64,000 nucleotides of DNA from Streptomyces sp. NBC_00654 (GTDB taxonomy: Bacteria > Actinomycetota > Actinomycetes > Streptomycetales > Streptomycetaceae): positions 620,001 to 684,000 of the forward strand of contig NZ_JAPEOB010000003.1 in NCBI RefSeq assembly GCF_026341775.1, in the 5' to 3' direction. This document shows positions 17,042 to 34,157 of the stretch, piece after piece. The first letter of the stretch is position 1; each line of letters begins with the position of its first letter. The notes beneath the pieces are model-generated. The model was not told the origin of the DNA, searched no databases, and saw nothing but the letters and a program-made list of their open reading frames with translations. The position numbers were made by a program, and so were the translations under genes.

Positions 17042-18604
17042 GTGCGTCTGCTGATCGATGTGGTGGAAGGTGACTGGGCGGCCTTCTACGGCCGCTACGG
17101 GAACCGGACCGCATGGCGGCTCGAACGCCTGGAATCCTTCTGCTCCGATACGGGCACCGCCTCGTCCGGCGGCGCGGAAGACACCTCGGCCCGCTGGCAC
17201 GAGCTGTACGACGCCGCGCTCGGCCGGGCCTTCGAGATCTCCGTACCGCTGTCCATGACCGTGGCCGACTGCCGGAGACTCGCGCTGGGCGAGGCCCGCC
17301 GGCGCGGTGCCGCCCGGCCGGATGCGGGGCCTCCGGCGGACGGGAGGGACCCGTTCGCGGACCGGGTCCTGGAGACCTGGCTGGCCGACCCCGTCACCGA
17401 CGAACGGTTCGACGAGGGGCTGACGCTGGAGCGGGCCGGTCTCGGCGAGGACGACCTCGTCGTCCTGTGCGTCGAGCGCACCGCCCTGGGCGGTTACGCC
17501 ATGGGCCCGGCCATGAACCCGGCCGTCCTGCTGGAGCGGCTGCAGCTCGCCATGAACGGGGCCGCCCCCGACAACGGGCCGAGGCTGTGGGGCGTACTCC
17601 TCTACACCACGGCCGACGTGGAGCTGGCGACGTACGTCCGGACGCACTTCGAGGACCTCAACGCCCTGTCCGGGCCGAACACCCGGGTCTTCGTCGTCGA
17701 GCGGCAGGCCCGATGGGCCGAGGCACGGAAGTACTGGCGCGCGCACCTGGAGCCGGAGCTGTACCGGGTGCTCTCGTCGATGCGGTGGCTCCACTGGCAG
17801 CCGTACGACCCCCAGGGCGCGTACGAGATCGCCGCGCAGCTCAAGGTGGACCCGGAGCTTTTGCCCTGCCTGGTCTTCTTCGACGGCCGGCCGGGAGTGC
17901 CGTGGGGCGAGCGGAAGATCGTCTTCCCGGTGGAGGACGTCACCCCGAGGTACTTCCGTACCCTCTTCGGCCGCATCACCAGAGCTCTCGAAACAGCCCC
18001 TCCGCTGGGGGAGGCGCCACCGGGCGGCAGCTACTACGGACCGCTGTCGTACGAGAGCGATCGGGACAGCGCCACGAGCGACAGCCGTACCGTACTGGGC
18101 GCACTGCTGCGCAGCGGCCGGGGCGGCGACGCCGCGGCCTTCGCCTCGGTCGAAGCGGCCCAGCGGGCGATCAGGGCGGCCCTGCGGCCGGCCCCCGCGC
18201 CGAGCACCGATTACCACCTCGACAACTGCCGGGTCATTCTCACGCCAGGAGCATCCGTGACCGAGAATTTCCACTTCCACGGGCAGAACACCACCTTCAT
18301 CAACCGCCCCGTGAACACCGTCATCCAGGACTTCCAGAACCAGCACGGAACGGCCCTGTGCCACGAGGAGCTGCGCAGCCTGCTCCGGCTGACCCTCTCC
18401 AGTACGGACCTCGCCGACGCCGACCGCGACGAGGCCGCGGCGGCCGTGCACGACCTGGCCCGGCTCTCCGCGGAACCCGAGCCGGACGGGCCCGCGGTCC
18501 GGCTGCGGGCGGAGCGGCTGCGGGAAATGCTCGCGGGGGCCGCCGATATCGCGCAGCCCGCCCTGGCGATCATCGCCTCTGTCGTCGCGGCCGTGGCCGG
18601 GTAG
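17042..18604 (+). CDS. Unrecognised 520-aa protein with a thioredoxin-like segment
   Basis: I do not recognise this gene. The product starts at a GTG (RLLIDVVEGDWAAFYGRYGN). A central part (about residues 200-310) reads like an alpha/beta domain; LPCLVFFDGRPGVPWGERKI resembles the cis-proline strand of a thioredoxin fold, but no CxxC redox site is present. Around residues 395-440 is a beta-rich segment, FHFHGQNTTFINRPVNTVIQ. The final 75 residues are helical and end in a hydrophobic run (PALAIIASVVAAVAG). A two-part layout of sensor-like core plus a short C-terminal interaction module recalls conflict or signalling proteins, but this is inference. Confidence 0.6.
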   Translation: MRLLIDVVEGDWAAFYGRYGNRTAWRLERLESFCSDTGTASSGGAEDTSARWHELYDAALGRAFEISVPLSMTVADCRRLALGEARRRGAARPDAGPPADGRDPFADRVLETWLADPVTDERFDEGLTLERAGLGEDDLVVLCVERTALGGYAMGPAMNPAVLLERLQLAMNGAAPDNGPRLWGVLLYTTADVELATYVRTHFEDLNALSGPNTRVFVVERQARWAEARKYWRAHLEPELYRVLSSMRWLHWQPYDPQGAYEIAAQLKVDPELLPCLVFFDGRPGVPWGERKIVFPVEDVTPRYFRTLFGRITRALETAPPLGEAPPGGSYYGPLSYESDRDSATSDSRTVLGALLRSGRGGDAAAFASVEAAQRAIRAALRPAPAPSTDYHLDNCRVILTPGASVTENFHFHGQNTTFINRPVNTVIQDFQNQHGTALCHEELRSLLRLTLSSTDLADADRDEAAAAVHDLARLSAEPEPDGPAVRLRAERLREMLAGAADIAQPALAIIASVVAAVAG

Positions 18605-18690
18605 CGGGCGACCGTACCGCACCGTTCCGGGCCACCGTTCCCGGCCACCGCGCCCGGTGACCGCCCGCGAGGCAGACAGCACGAGGCGGA

Positions 18691-18736
18691 CAGGCAGGCA
18701 GGCACGCACGCAGGCACGCAGGCACGCAGGCAGGCA
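18691..18736. repeat. Short tandem repeat of GCAG/GCAC tetranucleotides
   Basis: About 46 bases consist of alternating CAGG, CACG and GCAC units (for example GGCACGCAGG repeated). It lies between the 520-aa orphan and the protease gene. It may form a slippage-prone tract, or part of a 5' region. No gene is visible in the surrounding 18605-18865. Confidence 0.75.
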
Positions 18737-18865
18737 TCGCAAGGCAGGTATAACGCCGCGTTGTGTCCAAGCGTTAGTACCCGGTTCACTCCGTCTTCGG
18801 GACCCTGGGGCCGACCGACCCCCACAGACACGCCCACCGGCGTGCCTCCCCCGAAACGAGGAACC

Positions 18866-19588
18866 ATGCGAATAGCCAGGTTCGTGCCCGCCGTCGCCGC
18901 CGCGGCGGTCTCCGTCCTCGCCCTTCTCGCACCCACCGCCTCGGCCTCCCAGGCCACCCCGTCCCCCACGGCCCAGGCCGTCCAGCCGATCATCGGCGGC
19001 GGCTACGCGCAGAACGCCCCGTGGGCCGCGCGTCTCTTCTCCAACGGCCAGGAGACCTGTTCGTCGACGATCATCGCGCCGACGTGGATCCTCACGGCGA
19101 AGCACTGCGTCACCGGCGGCGGGCTGTCGTTCCGGATCGGCAGCCTCGACCAGCACAGCGGCGGCACGGTGGCGAACGGTGTGCAGACCTACACCCACAG
19201 CGCGGACCTTGCGCTGGTGCGGCTGGACCGGTCCGTGCAGGGCACCTACTCCCCGCTCGGTCAGCCCGGCTCGGTGAGCGTCGGGCAGAGTGTCCAGGTG
19301 TTCGGCTGGGGCGCCACCTCGCAGTGCGGCTCCGAGATCAACTGTCAGTCGCGCTATCTGAAGGTGGCCAATGTGACCGTCAGCGGCGGCTGCACCGACG
19401 CGTACGGCGGCTCGGCGATCTGTGCGCGCCGCGGCAACGGCATCACCGCCGGCGGGGACTCGGGCGGCCCGATGACGGCGGGCGGTGTCCAGGTGGGCGT
19501 CGCCTCGACCAGTGACCGGCAGACCACGACCGCGTACACCAACGTCACCGCGTACCGCTCCTGGATCCAGTCCATCGCGGGCGTCTGA
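18866..19588 (+). CDS. Secreted trypsin-like serine protease
   Basis: The 240-aa product has a signal peptide (about residues 1-28, [20 protein letters not shown] then LAPTASAS) and a short propeptide before the mature start [12 protein letters not shown]. The catalytic triad is visible: His in LTAKHC, Asp in SADLALVRL, and Ser in GGDSGGP. This is the S1 chymotrypsin/trypsin family, secreted by many streptomycetes. [17 protein letters not shown] disulfide region precedes the active serine. It has its own upstream region and ends before a strong hairpin shared with tuf. Confidence 0.93.
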   Translation: MRIARFVPAVAAAAVSVLALLAPTASASQATPSPTAQAVQPIIGGGYAQNAPWAARLFSNGQETCSSTIIAPTWILTAKHCVTGGGLSFRIGSLDQHSGGTVANGVQTYTHSADLALVRLDRSVQGTYSPLGQPGSVSVGQSVQVFGWGATSQCGSEINCQSRYLKVANVTVSGGCTDAYGGSAICARRGNGITAGGDSGGPMTAGGVQVGVASTSDRQTTTAYTNVTAYRSWIQSIAGV

Positions 19589-19643
19589 CCTTCGGCCGCG
19601 GGCGCCCGACCTCCGGCCGTACGGGTTCCCCCCAGCACAAAGC

Positions 19644-19685
19644 GAAGGGCCCCGTACCTCTCTCACGAGAGGTACGGGGCCCTTC
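19644..19685. terminator. Bidirectional terminator between the protease gene and tuf
   Basis: Two 19-base arms (19644-19662 and 19667-19685, core GGGCCCCGTACCTC and its complement) form a perfect stem with a TCAC loop. It lies 43 bases downstream of tuf on the minus strand and 56 bases downstream of the protease gene on the plus strand, so it can serve both convergent genes. Confidence 0.88.
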
Positions 19686-19727
19686 TTGCAGCTCAGCGAG
19701 CTACCAGGTCAGACGATCAAGCAGAAA

Positions 19728-20921
<1,194 letters not shown>

Positions 20922-20999
20922 TGGGTCCTCCTGCGGAGTGGTTCTGTACGCCTTGCTTCATCGGCGCCAGGTGATCTTTGCTGGGATGCCGGGGCCGGG

Positions 21000-21039
21000 G
21001 GCATTCGACACACGTTGCTTGCGCTATGTGCCGAATGCC
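21000..21039 (-). promoter_or_regulatory. Inverted repeat in the fusA-tuf spacer
   Basis: GGCATTCGACAC (21000-21011) and GTGCCGAATGCC (21028-21039) pair over 12 bases with one wobble across a 16-base loop. It sits between fusA and tuf and may be an attenuator or mRNA-processing site. A TAGGCT -10-like element on the minus strand at 21059-21064 lies just upstream, but has no good -35, so a tuf promoter there is only possible. Confidence 0.45.
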
Positions 21040-21083
21040 GCACCGGGCTCCGGTGACAAGCCTAAAGCGTGAACTCGGGAGAG

Positions 21084-23213
<2,130 letters not shown>

Positions 23214-23251
23214 AAGGCTCAATCTTCTCTCGGTCTCGATGTGGGTAGCGA

Positions 23252-23722
23252 CTACCAGCGGTAGTGCGCGAAGGCCTTGTTCGACTCGGCCATCTTGTGG
23301 GTGTCCTCACGCTTCTTGACCGAAGCGCCGAGGCCGTTGGAGGCGTCGAGCAGTTCGTTCATGAGGCGCTCGGTCATGGTCTTCTCGCGGCGGGCGCGGG
23401 AGTAACCGACGAGCCAGCGCAGAGCGAGGGTGGACGCGCGACCGGGCTTGACCTCGATCGGCACCTGGTAGGTGGCGCCACCGACACGGCGGGACTTGAC
23501 CTCGAGCGAGGGCTTGACGTTCTCAAGCGCGCGCTTCAGCGTGATGACCGGGTCGTTACCGGTCTTCTCGCGGAGGCCTTCCATGGCGCCGTACACGATC
23601 CGCTCGGCGGTGGAACGCTTGCCGTCGAGGAGGATCTTGTTGATCAGCGAGGTGACAAGAGGAGAGCTGTAGACCGGGTCAATGATGACCGGGCGCTTCG
23701 GGGCGGGGCCCTTACGAGGCAT
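23252..23722 (-). CDS. rpsG: 30S ribosomal protein S7
   Basis: S7 is a primary 16S rRNA-binding protein that organises the head of the small subunit. The 156-aa product begins [20 protein letters not shown] and contains [19 protein letters not shown] and [20 protein letters not shown]. Its start is two bases after rpsL. Confidence 0.98.
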
Positions 23723-23724
23723 TC

Positions 23725-24096
23725 TTACTTCTCCTTCTTGGCGCCGTAGCGGCTGCGGGCCTGCTTGCGGTTCTTGACACCCTGGGTGTCGAGCGAGCCG
23801 CGGATGATCTTGTAACGAACACCCGGCAGGTCCTTCACACGGCCACCACGCACGAGCACGATGGAGTGCTCCTGCAGGTTGTGTCCCTCACCCGGGATGT
23901 AGGCCGTGACCTCGATACCGGAGGTCAGACGCACACGCGCGACCTTACGGAGTGCCGAGTTCGGCTTCTTCGGGGTGGTCGTGAACACACGCGTGCAGAC
24001 GCCGCGGCGCTGGGGCGAACCCTCGAGCGCGGGCGTCTTGTTCTTCTCGACCTTGTCCTGCCGGCCCTTCCGGACCAGCTGCTGGATCGTAGGCAC
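23725..24096 (-). CDS. rpsL: 30S ribosomal protein S12
   Basis: S12 contributes to decoding accuracy and is the target of streptomycin-resistance mutations. The 123-aa product reads [20 protein letters not shown], with [12 protein letters not shown] in the 41-51 region and [13 protein letters not shown] near 83-95. Lysines 43 and 88, where streptomycin resistance commonly arises, are both wild type, so the allele appears streptomycin sensitive. It heads the str operon behind the promoter at 24290-24318. Confidence 0.99.
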
Positions 24097-24289
24097 TACT
24101 TCTCCGGTTTCTGTGTGCCGTTCGTGAAACTAACCTGGAACATCGCCGACCCACGCGGTCGGGTGTGTCGAATACTGCAGGCTCCTGCCCTGAGGCAGAA
24201 GGGGCGCAGATTGCGGTGGCCACTTACGGACTCGCCCTGCGGTTGAGGACACGCACGCGAGCCCAGGCACACCCCAGGCACAAGGCTTG

Positions 24290-24318
24290 AGCGTACCTAC
24301 CTCACGGACTCCGGTCAA
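24290..24318 (-). promoter_or_regulatory. Promoter of the str operon
   Basis: On the minus strand TTGACC (24313-24318) and TACGCT (24290-24295) are separated by 17 bases, matching the housekeeping consensus well. Transcription should start near 24283, giving a leader of about 185 nt before rpsL. Confidence 0.75.
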
Positions 24319-24350
24319 AACAAATGCTGTCCATCACAACACGCCGGGGC

Positions 24351-24845
24351 TCAGTCATGATCCAGTACTTCGCCGTCCAGGTGCTTCTGGATCAACAGAA
24401 TGTCCTTCAGGTCCTTCCGGCGCAGCGCGGTTCGCTTCCATTCCAGCACCTCCCGCAGCGGGCAGAAGGGCAGGCCCTGTATCCATTCGGCACCCTCGAT
24501 GAGCTCGTCGGGTCCGGGCGTTCCCGGAAGCCATCGGTCGAAGATCTCCAGGCCACCGTCGAACAGCAGCACCATCAGCCCGTACCCGGAGGGGGCCGGC
24601 ACCGGATCGGCCAGTTCGGTGGCCCGCTTCCAGGCGGCGCCTCTGGCGACGACGTCCAGATCGCCCACTGAACTCCTGAGTCCGTGTGCCAGCAGCGGAC
24701 CGCTGCCCGCCACGACGAAGTCCCCCCGTTCCAGCCCAAGAGATATGAGCTTTCCGACCAGCGGGTGATCGCAGAGATTCAATGGTTCTCCTTCCGGAGG
24801 GCCGGCAGGTGCCGCCACTCCGAAAGAGACCCGTGCCGTGTCCAT
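24351..24845 (-). CDS. Nucleotidyltransferase-fold hypothetical protein
   Basis: The 164-aa product begins MDTARVSFGVAAPAGPPEGE. The segment GSGPLLAHGLRSSVGDLDVV (residues 47-66) resembles the minimal nucleotidyltransferase pattern G(S/G)-x8-D-x-D, with Asp62 and Asp64 as possible metal ligands. The rest, ILLIQKHLDGEVLDHD, matches no motif I know. A longer frame to 24956 has no support. It lies between str and rpoC on the same strand, and its reading frame ends before the str promoter. A role in antibiotic modification or tRNA/DNA metabolism would be a guess. Confidence 0.6.
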   Translation of the reverse strand: MDTARVSFGVAAPAGPPEGEPLNLCDHPLVGKLISLGLERGDFVVAGSGPLLAHGLRSSVGDLDVVARGAAWKRATELADPVPAPSGYGLMVLLFDGGLEIFDRWLPGTPGPDELIEGAEWIQGLPFCPLREVLEWKRTALRRKDLKDILLIQKHLDGEVLDHD

Positions 24846-24961
24846 AGCGGTCCCCCACCGTCCCCGAAGTCCGACTCTGCCCTCCACGTCCGTCCCTGAT
24901 AGCCCTGAGCGGCTCCTGGTGGCGCATGAGGGGGTTACCGGAGGCCCTCTACCCACGCCGC

Positions 24962-24995
24962 AGGGCGGCCACCCCGTGTCCGGGGTGACCGCCCT
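24962..24995 (-). terminator. Terminator of rpoBC
   Basis: AGGGCGGCCACCCCG (24962-24976) and CGGGGTGACCGCCCT (24981-24995) form a 15-bp stem with one mismatch and a TGTC loop, 23 bases downstream of the rpoC stop. No strong U-tract follows, as is common in high-GC terminators. Confidence 0.8.
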
Positions 24996-25018
24996 GTGGT
25001 CAGTCGCAAACGACTCGC

Positions 25019-28918
<3,900 letters not shown>

Positions 28919-29010
28919 TTGTCGTCAATCCCTCTTTCGGGGGTTCGAGCCCCTCGCGTCAAAGCGAGAAATGGGGCACTTCAGCAATGGTCTGAACGGG
29001 TCCGGGGAGA

Positions 29011-29039
29011 GCCGGCCGGATCACAGGGATCCGGCCGGC
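29011..29039 (-). terminator. Hairpin between rpoB and rpoC
   Basis: GCCGGCCGGATC (29011-29022) and GATCCGGCCGGC (29028-29039) make a perfect 12-bp stem with an ACAGG loop, starting seven bases after the rpoB stop. It lacks a U-tract, so it is better read as an attenuator or RNA-processing structure that tunes the rpoB:rpoC ratio than as a full terminator. Confidence 0.6.
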
Positions 29040-29046
29040 CAACCCG

Positions 29047-32000
29047 TCAGACCTCTTCGACGCTGCTCGGCTCGCGCCGGGACAGGTCGATACCGAGTTC
29101 CTCCGCCGCGCGGAAGACGTCCTCGTCCGTGTCACGCATCTCGATGGACATACCGTCCGAGGACAGCACCTCCACGTTGAGGCAGAGCGACTGCATTTCC
29201 TTGATGAGCACCTTGAAGGACTCAGGGATGCCCGGCTCGGGGATGTTCTCGCCCTTGACGATCGCCTCGTAGACCTTCACGCGGCCGGTCACGTCGTCGG
29301 ACTTGATCGTCAGCAGCTCCTGGAGGGCGTAAGCGGCGCCATAAGCCTCCAGCGCCCACACCTCCATCTCACCGAAGCGCTGTCCACCGAACTGAGCCTT
29401 ACCACCCAGCGGCTGCTGGGTGATCATGGAGTACGGACCGGTCGAACGAGCGTGCAGCTTGTCGTCGACCAGGTGGTGGAGCTTGAGGATGTACATGTAG
29501 CCGACCGAGACCGGCTCCGGGAACGGCTCGCCGGAGCGGCCGTCGAACAGGTTGGCCTTGCCGGAGGGCTGGACCATCCGGTTGCCGTCGCGGTTCGGGA
29601 TCGTGGACTCGAAGAGACCGGAGATCTCGTCCTCGCGGGCACCGTCGAAGACCGGGGTCGCGACGTTGGTGCCGGCGGCGACGTCGTCGGCGCCGATCGC
29701 CTTCAGCCGCTCCATCCACTCCTCGCTGCCCTCGACCTTCCAGCCCTGGCTGGCGAGCCAGCCGAGGTGGATTTCGAGGACCTGTCCCGGGTTCATTCGG
29801 GACGGGACACCCAGCGGGTTGAGGATGATGTCGACCGGGGTGCCGTCCTCCAGGAACGGCATGTCCTCGATCGGCAGGATCTTCGAGATGACGCCCTTGT
29901 TGCCGTGACGGCCGGCGAGCTTGTCACCATCGGTGATCTTGCGCTTCTGCGCGACGTAGACGCGGACCAGCTGGTTCACGCCCGGCGGCAGCTCGTCGCC
30001 CTCTTCGCGGTCGAAGACGCGGACGCCGATGACCTTGCCGATCTCGCCGTGCGGGACCTTCAGGGAGGTGTCGCGCACCTCGCGCGCCTTCTCACCGAAG
30101 ATCGCGCGGAGCAGACGCTCCTCGGGGGTCAGCTCGGTCTCACCCTTGGGCGTGACCTTGCCGACGAGGATGTCACCGGCGACGACCTCGGCACCGATAC
30201 GGATGATGCCGCGCTCGTCGAGGTCCGCGAGGACCTCTTCGGAGACGTTCGGGATGTCCCGGGTGATCTCCTCCGGGCCGAGCTTGGTGTCACGGGCGTC
30301 GACCTCGTGCTCCTCGATGTGGATCGAGGAGAGGACGTCGTCCTGCACGAGGCGCTGCGACAGGATGATCGCGTCCTCGTAGTTGTGACCCTCCCACGGC
30401 ATGAACGCCACGAGCAGGTTCTTGCCGAGGGCCATCTCACCGTTCTCGGTGGCCGGACCGTCGGCGAGGACCTGGTCCGCGATGACCCGGTCGCCCTCGG
30501 AGACGACAACCTTCTGGTTGACCGAGGTGCCCTGGTTGGAGCGCATGAACTTGGCGATGCGGTACGTGGTGTACGTGCCGTCGTCGTTCGTGACGGTGAT
30601 GTAGTCCGCGGAGACCTCCTGGACCACACCGTCCTTCTCCGCCTTGAGCACGTCACCGGCGTCGGTGGCGCAGCGGTACTCCATGCCGGTGCCGACGAGC
30701 GGGGCCTCCGACTTGATGAGCGGCACCGCCTGCCTCATCATGTTCGCGCCCATGAGGGCACGGTTGGCGTCGTCGTGCTCCAGGAAGGGGATCATCGCGG
30801 TGGCGACGGACACCATCTGGCGCGGCGAGACGTCCATGTAGTCGACGTCCGTGCCGGGCACGTAGTCGACCTCTCCGCCACGGCGGCGGACCAGGACGCG
30901 GGGCTCGGTGAAGCGCAGCTCGTCGGAGAGCGTCGCGTTCGCCTGGGCGATGACGTAACGGTCTTCCTCGTCGGCCGTGATGTAGTCGACCTCGTCGGTG
31001 ACCTGGCCCTCGACGACCTTGCGGTACGGCGTCTCGATGAAGCCGAACGCGTTGACGCGTCCGTACGAGGCGAGCGAACCGATCAGACCGATGTTCGGGC
31101 CTTCAGGGGTCTCGATCGGGCACATGCGTCCGTAGTGGGACGGGTGCACGTCACGGACCTCGAAGCCGGCCCGCTCACGGGAGAGACCACCCGGGCCAAG
31201 AGCCGACAGACGGCGCTTGTGGGTGAGACCCGACAGCGGGTTGTTCTGGTCCATGAACTGCGACAGCTGGCTGGTGCCGAAGAACTCCTTGATGGAGGCG
31301 ACGACCGGCCGGATGTTGATCAGGGTCTGCGGCGTGATCGCCTCGACGTCCTGGGTCGTCATGCGCTCACGCACGACGCGCTCCATACGGGCGAGACCCG
31401 TGCGGACCTGGTTCTGGATGAGCTCGCCGACGTTGCGCAGACGACGGTTGCCGAAGTGGTCGATGTCGTCGGTCTCGACGACGATCGAACGACCGGACTC
31501 GCCGACCGTCTCGGTCTCCCCGGCGTGCAGCTTGACCAGGTACTTGATGGTCGCGATGACGTCGTCGGTGGTGAGCACCCCGGCGTCCAGCGGCTCATCG
31601 GCGCCGAGCTTCTTGTTCACCTTGTAGCGGCCGACCTTCGCGAGGTCGTAGCGCTTCGGGTTGAAGTAGAGGTTCTCGAGCAGCGTCTGAGCGGCCTCGC
31701 GCGTGGGCGGCTCGCCCGGGCGGAGCTTGCGGTAGATGTCGAGCAGCGCGTCGTCCTGGCCCTGGGTGTGGTCCTTCTCCAGGGTGGCGCGCATGGACTC
31801 GTACTCGCCGAACTCTTCGAGGATCTGCTCGGTGGTCCAGCCGAGGGCCTTGAGGAGGACGGTCACGGACTGCTTGCGCTTGCGGTCGATGCGGACACCG
31901 ACCATGTCGCGCTTGTCGATCTCCATCTCCAGCCAGGCACCCCGGGAAGGGATGATCTTGGCGGAGAAGATGTCCTTGTCGGACGTCTTGTCGATGGAGG

Positions 32001-32529
32001 AGTCGAAGTAGACACCCGGCGAGCGGACCAGCTGCGACACGACGACACGCTCGGTGCCGTTGATGACGAAGGTGCCCTTGTTGGTCATGAGCGGGAAGTC
32101 GCCCATGAAGACCGTCTGGGACTTGATCTCGCCGGTCTCGTTGTTGGTGAACTCGGCCGTGACGAAGAGCGGCGCGGCGAACGTGAAGTCGCGCTCCTTG
32201 CACTCCTCGATCGAGTTCTTCGGGGGCTCGAAGCGGTGGTCGCGGAACGTGAGCGACATCGACCCGGAGAAGTCCTCGATCGGTGAGATCTCCTCGAAGA
32301 TCTCCTCCAGGCCGGACTTGGTGGGGACGTCCTGTCCACTGTCCAGAGCAGCCTCGACGCGAGCCTTCCAGGCGGCGTTGCCGAGGAGCCAGTCAAAGCT
32401 CTCGGTCTGCAGCGCGAGGAGGTTCGGAACCTCGAGGGGCTCCTTGATCTTTGCAAAAGAGATGCGCAGCGGGGCGGTGCTGGCACCGTTGTTCGTATTC
32501 GCGGTCGAGGCGTTGCGCGAGGCGGCCAA
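29047..32529 (-). CDS. rpoB: DNA-directed RNA polymerase subunit beta
   Basis: The beta subunit forms one pincer of RNA polymerase and the rifampicin pocket. The 1160-aa product is read from a TTG at 32529 ([14 protein letters not shown]...), because GGAAGGA lies eight bases upstream and the family begins there; a longer frame upstream gives no similarity. The rifampicin region [20 protein letters not shown] followed by [19 protein letters not shown] looks wild type, as do [13 protein letters not shown] and the C-terminal zinc-free tail ending [11 protein letters not shown]. It has its own promoter (32692-32720). Confidence 0.99.
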   Translation of the reverse strand: MAASRNASTANTNNGASTAPLRISFAKIKEPLEVPNLLALQTESFDWLLGNAAWKARVEAALDSGQDVPTKSGLEEIFEEISPIEDFSGSMSLTFRDHRFEPPKNSIEECKERDFTFAAPLFVTAEFTNNETGEIKSQTVFMGDFPLMTNKGTFVINGTERVVVSQLVRSPGVYFDSSIDKTSDKDIFSAKIIPSRGAWLEMEIDKRDMVGVRIDRKRKQSVTVLLKALGWTTEQILEEFGEYESMRATLEKDHTQGQDDALLDIYRKLRPGEPPTREAAQTLLENLYFNPKRYDLAKVGRYKVNKKLGADEPLDAGVLTTDDVIATIKYLVKLHAGETETVGESGRSIVVETDDIDHFGNRRLRNVGELIQNQVRTGLARMERVVRERMTTQDVEAITPQTLINIRPVVASIKEFFGTSQLSQFMDQNNPLSGLTHKRRLSALGPGGLSRERAGFEVRDVHPSHYGRMCPIETPEGPNIGLIGSLASYGRVNAFGFIETPYRKVVEGQVTDEVDYITADEEDRYVIAQANATLSDELRFTEPRVLVRRRGGEVDYVPGTDVDYMDVSPRQMVSVATAMIPFLEHDDANRALMGANMMRQAVPLIKSEAPLVGTGMEYRCATDAGDVLKAEKDGVVQEVSADYITVTNDDGTYTTYRIAKFMRSNQGTSVNQKVVVSEGDRVIADQVLADGPATENGEMALGKNLLVAFMPWEGHNYEDAIILSQRLVQDDVLSSIHIEEHEVDARDTKLGPEEITRDIPNVSEEVLADLDERGIIRIGAEVVAGDILVGKVTPKGETELTPEERLLRAIFGEKAREVRDTSLKVPHGEIGKVIGVRVFDREEGDELPPGVNQLVRVYVAQKRKITDGDKLAGRHGNKGVISKILPIEDMPFLEDGTPVDIILNPLGVPSRMNPGQVLEIHLGWLASQGWKVEGSEEWMERLKAIGADDVAAGTNVATPVFDGAREDEISGLFESTIPNRDGNRMVQPSGKANLFDGRSGEPFPEPVSVGYMYILKLHHLVDDKLHARSTGPYSMITQQPLGGKAQFGGQRFGEMEVWALEAYGAAYALQELLTIKSDDVTGRVKVYEAIVKGENIPEPGIPESFKVLIKEMQSLCLNVEVLSSDGMSIEMRDTDEDVFRAAEELGIDLSRREPSSVEEV

Positions 32530-32691
32530 GAGGGGGTCCTTCCGAGGGCTCGGACTCACTACGCGCGTACCGGTCCCAAGTTGGACACAAAGACAGATAT
32601 CCCAGGTCAGGGAGGATCGGTCATCGGTGCTCAAGCGTGGGCATGCCCCTGGTGACGGGCAGGAGGCAGCTAACAGGCAGCGCAAAGGGTC

Positions 32692-32720
32692 AGTGTAGCC
32701 AAGTGCCACACTGATGTCCA
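32692..32720 (-). promoter_or_regulatory. Candidate rpoBC promoter
   Basis: TGGACA (32715-32720) and TACACT (32692-32697) on the minus strand are separated by 17 bases. The leader from here to the TTG start would be about 155 nt. The pair lies in the gap between rplL and rpoB, so rpoBC can be transcribed independently of rplJL. Confidence 0.65.
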
Positions 32721-33032
32721 GTCGGGGTTCTCAGAGACCCACGTTGCCATCAACAGCTGTTCTCAACACCTATGCCTAGCCCTTGCGCGGGGTGCGCTCT
32801 TCTTTACTGCCCTCTTCGCACTCGATCCATGCCTCGGATTCGGACCGATGTGATGACGCGTCCTGAGAATTGCGCGCCTCGTGCGGTTCGTCAAGGCCCC
32901 CCAGCCGGGACGAACCGCCGGCGACCCTCACCAGCCGCCCCTGGAGGCCGTGGGACGCCTCCGAGAGGCACACGGCGAAGATCACCATACTCGCCGCCGC
33001 CGGAAGAGCAAGGCACGTGCCAAGGGCACGCC

Positions 33033-33066
33033 AAAGGGCGACCACCCGGATGGGTGATCGCCCTTT
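33033..33066 (-). terminator. Terminator-attenuator after rplL
   Basis: AAAGGGCGACCACCC (33033-33047) and GGGTGATCGCCCTTT (33052-33066) form a 15-bp stem with one wobble and a GGAT loop. It is 61 bases downstream of the rplL stop. In other bacteria this position lowers polymerase subunit synthesis relative to ribosomal proteins. The region 32721-33032 between here and the rpoB promoter shows nothing recognisable. Confidence 0.75.
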
Positions 33067-33127
33067 GCGATGTGACATCCCCGCCTTGCGGCAGAGACGG
33101 TCCTGAGGAGTCAGATGACTCGCAGGG

Positions 33128-33511
33128 TCACTTGACCTCGACGGAAGCGCCGGCGGCCTTGAGGGACTCGGCAGCCTTCTCGGCGGCCTCCTTGGCGACC
33201 TTCTCGAGGACCGGCTTCGGGGTGCCGTCGACGAGGTCCTTGGCCTCCTTCAGACCCAGCGAGGTCAGCTCACGCACGACCTTGATGACCTGGATCTTCT
33301 TCTCGCCGGCGCCGGTGAGGATGACGTCGAACTCGTCCTGCTCCTCCGGGGCGTCCGCGGCGGCGGCAGCGCCACCGGCGGCGGCGACGGCGACCGGGGC
33401 GGCAGCCTTGACGTCGAACTTCTCCTCGAAGGCCTTGACGAAGTCAGCGAGCTCGATGAGGGTCAGGGTCTCGAACTGCTCGAGCAGCTCGTCCTGGGAC
33501 AGCTTCGCCAT
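33128..33511 (-). CDS. rplL: 50S ribosomal protein L7/L12
   Basis: L7/L12 forms the mobile stalk that recruits translation factors. The 127-aa product has the N-terminal dimerisation domain ([20 protein letters not shown]), the flexible Ala/Gly-rich hinge ([13 protein letters not shown], around residues 47-60), and the C-terminal domain ([20 protein letters not shown] to [19 protein letters not shown]). Its length and layout are typical. Confidence 0.98.
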   Translation of the reverse strand: MAKLSQDELLEQFETLTLIELADFVKAFEEKFDVKAAAPVAVAAAGGAAAAADAPEEQDEFDVILTGAGEKKIQVIKVVRELTSLGLKEAKDLVDGTPKPVLEKVAKEAAEKAAESLKAAGASVEVK

Positions 33512-33596
33512 GATGGCGTCCTTCCACTAAGTCGGCAGGTGCCGGGTGTATATGAAGGCGGGCGTACGGGCCCGCTGCGAGCCGTGGAGCGGAGGG

Positions 33597-34157
33597 TTAC
33601 TCCGCCACCTCGGCGTCGGCGGGAGCCGGCGTGCCGGCACCGCCCTGCTCGACCTTGGCGCGAAGGGCGTCCGCAGTGCGGACGAACTCCGACAGCGGGG
33701 CCTGGAACGTCGCCGCGGCCTTGGCCATCGACGCCTTGATTCCACCGGCCACCTTGGCGAGCAGAACCTCGCGGGACTCGAGGTCCGCGAGCTTCTTGAA
33801 CTCATCGGCGGACAGCGCCTTACCGTCAAGGACACCGCCCTTGATGATGAGGTTGGGGTTGTCCTTGGCGAAGTCACGAAGACCCTTCGCCGACTCCACC
33901 GGGTCACCGGTGACGAAGGCAACCGCCGTCGGACCCGTGAACAGGTCGTCCAGCGTGTTGATCCCGGCCTCGTTGGCCGCAATCTTGGTCAGCGTGTTCT
34001 TCACCACGGCGTACTGGGCGTTCTCACCGAGCGAACGGCGCAGCTGCTTGAGCTGTGCCACGGTGAGACCCCGGTACTCGGTCAGCACGGCGGCGTTCGA
34101 GCTGCGGAACTGGTCCGTCAGCTCGGCTACCGCGGCAGCCTTGTCGGGCCTTGCCAT
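33597..34157 (-). CDS. rplJ: 50S ribosomal protein L10
   Basis: L10 anchors L7/L12 dimers to the ribosomal stalk and binds its own mRNA leader to repress translation. The 186-aa product begins [20 protein letters not shown] and contains [19 protein letters not shown] and [16 protein letters not shown], with an acidic C-terminal tail. It precedes rplL by 85 bases. The leader from about 34158 to the candidate promoter at 34373 should contain the L10 regulatory fold. Confidence 0.98.
   Translation of the reverse strand: MARPDKAAAVAELTDQFRSSNAAVLTEYRGLTVAQLKQLRRSLGENAQYAVVKNTLTKIAANEAGINTLDDLFTGPTAVAFVTGDPVESAKGLRDFAKDNPNLIIKGGVLDGKALSADEFKKLADLESREVLLAKVAGGIKASMAKAAATFQAPLSEFVRTADALRAKVEQGGAGTPAPADAEVAE

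Noticed and set aside
29452..32286. A 944-codon plus-strand frame opposite rpoB
   Set aside because: It is the shadow of rpoB; the predicted protein is low complexity (Val/Asp/Arg) with no family.
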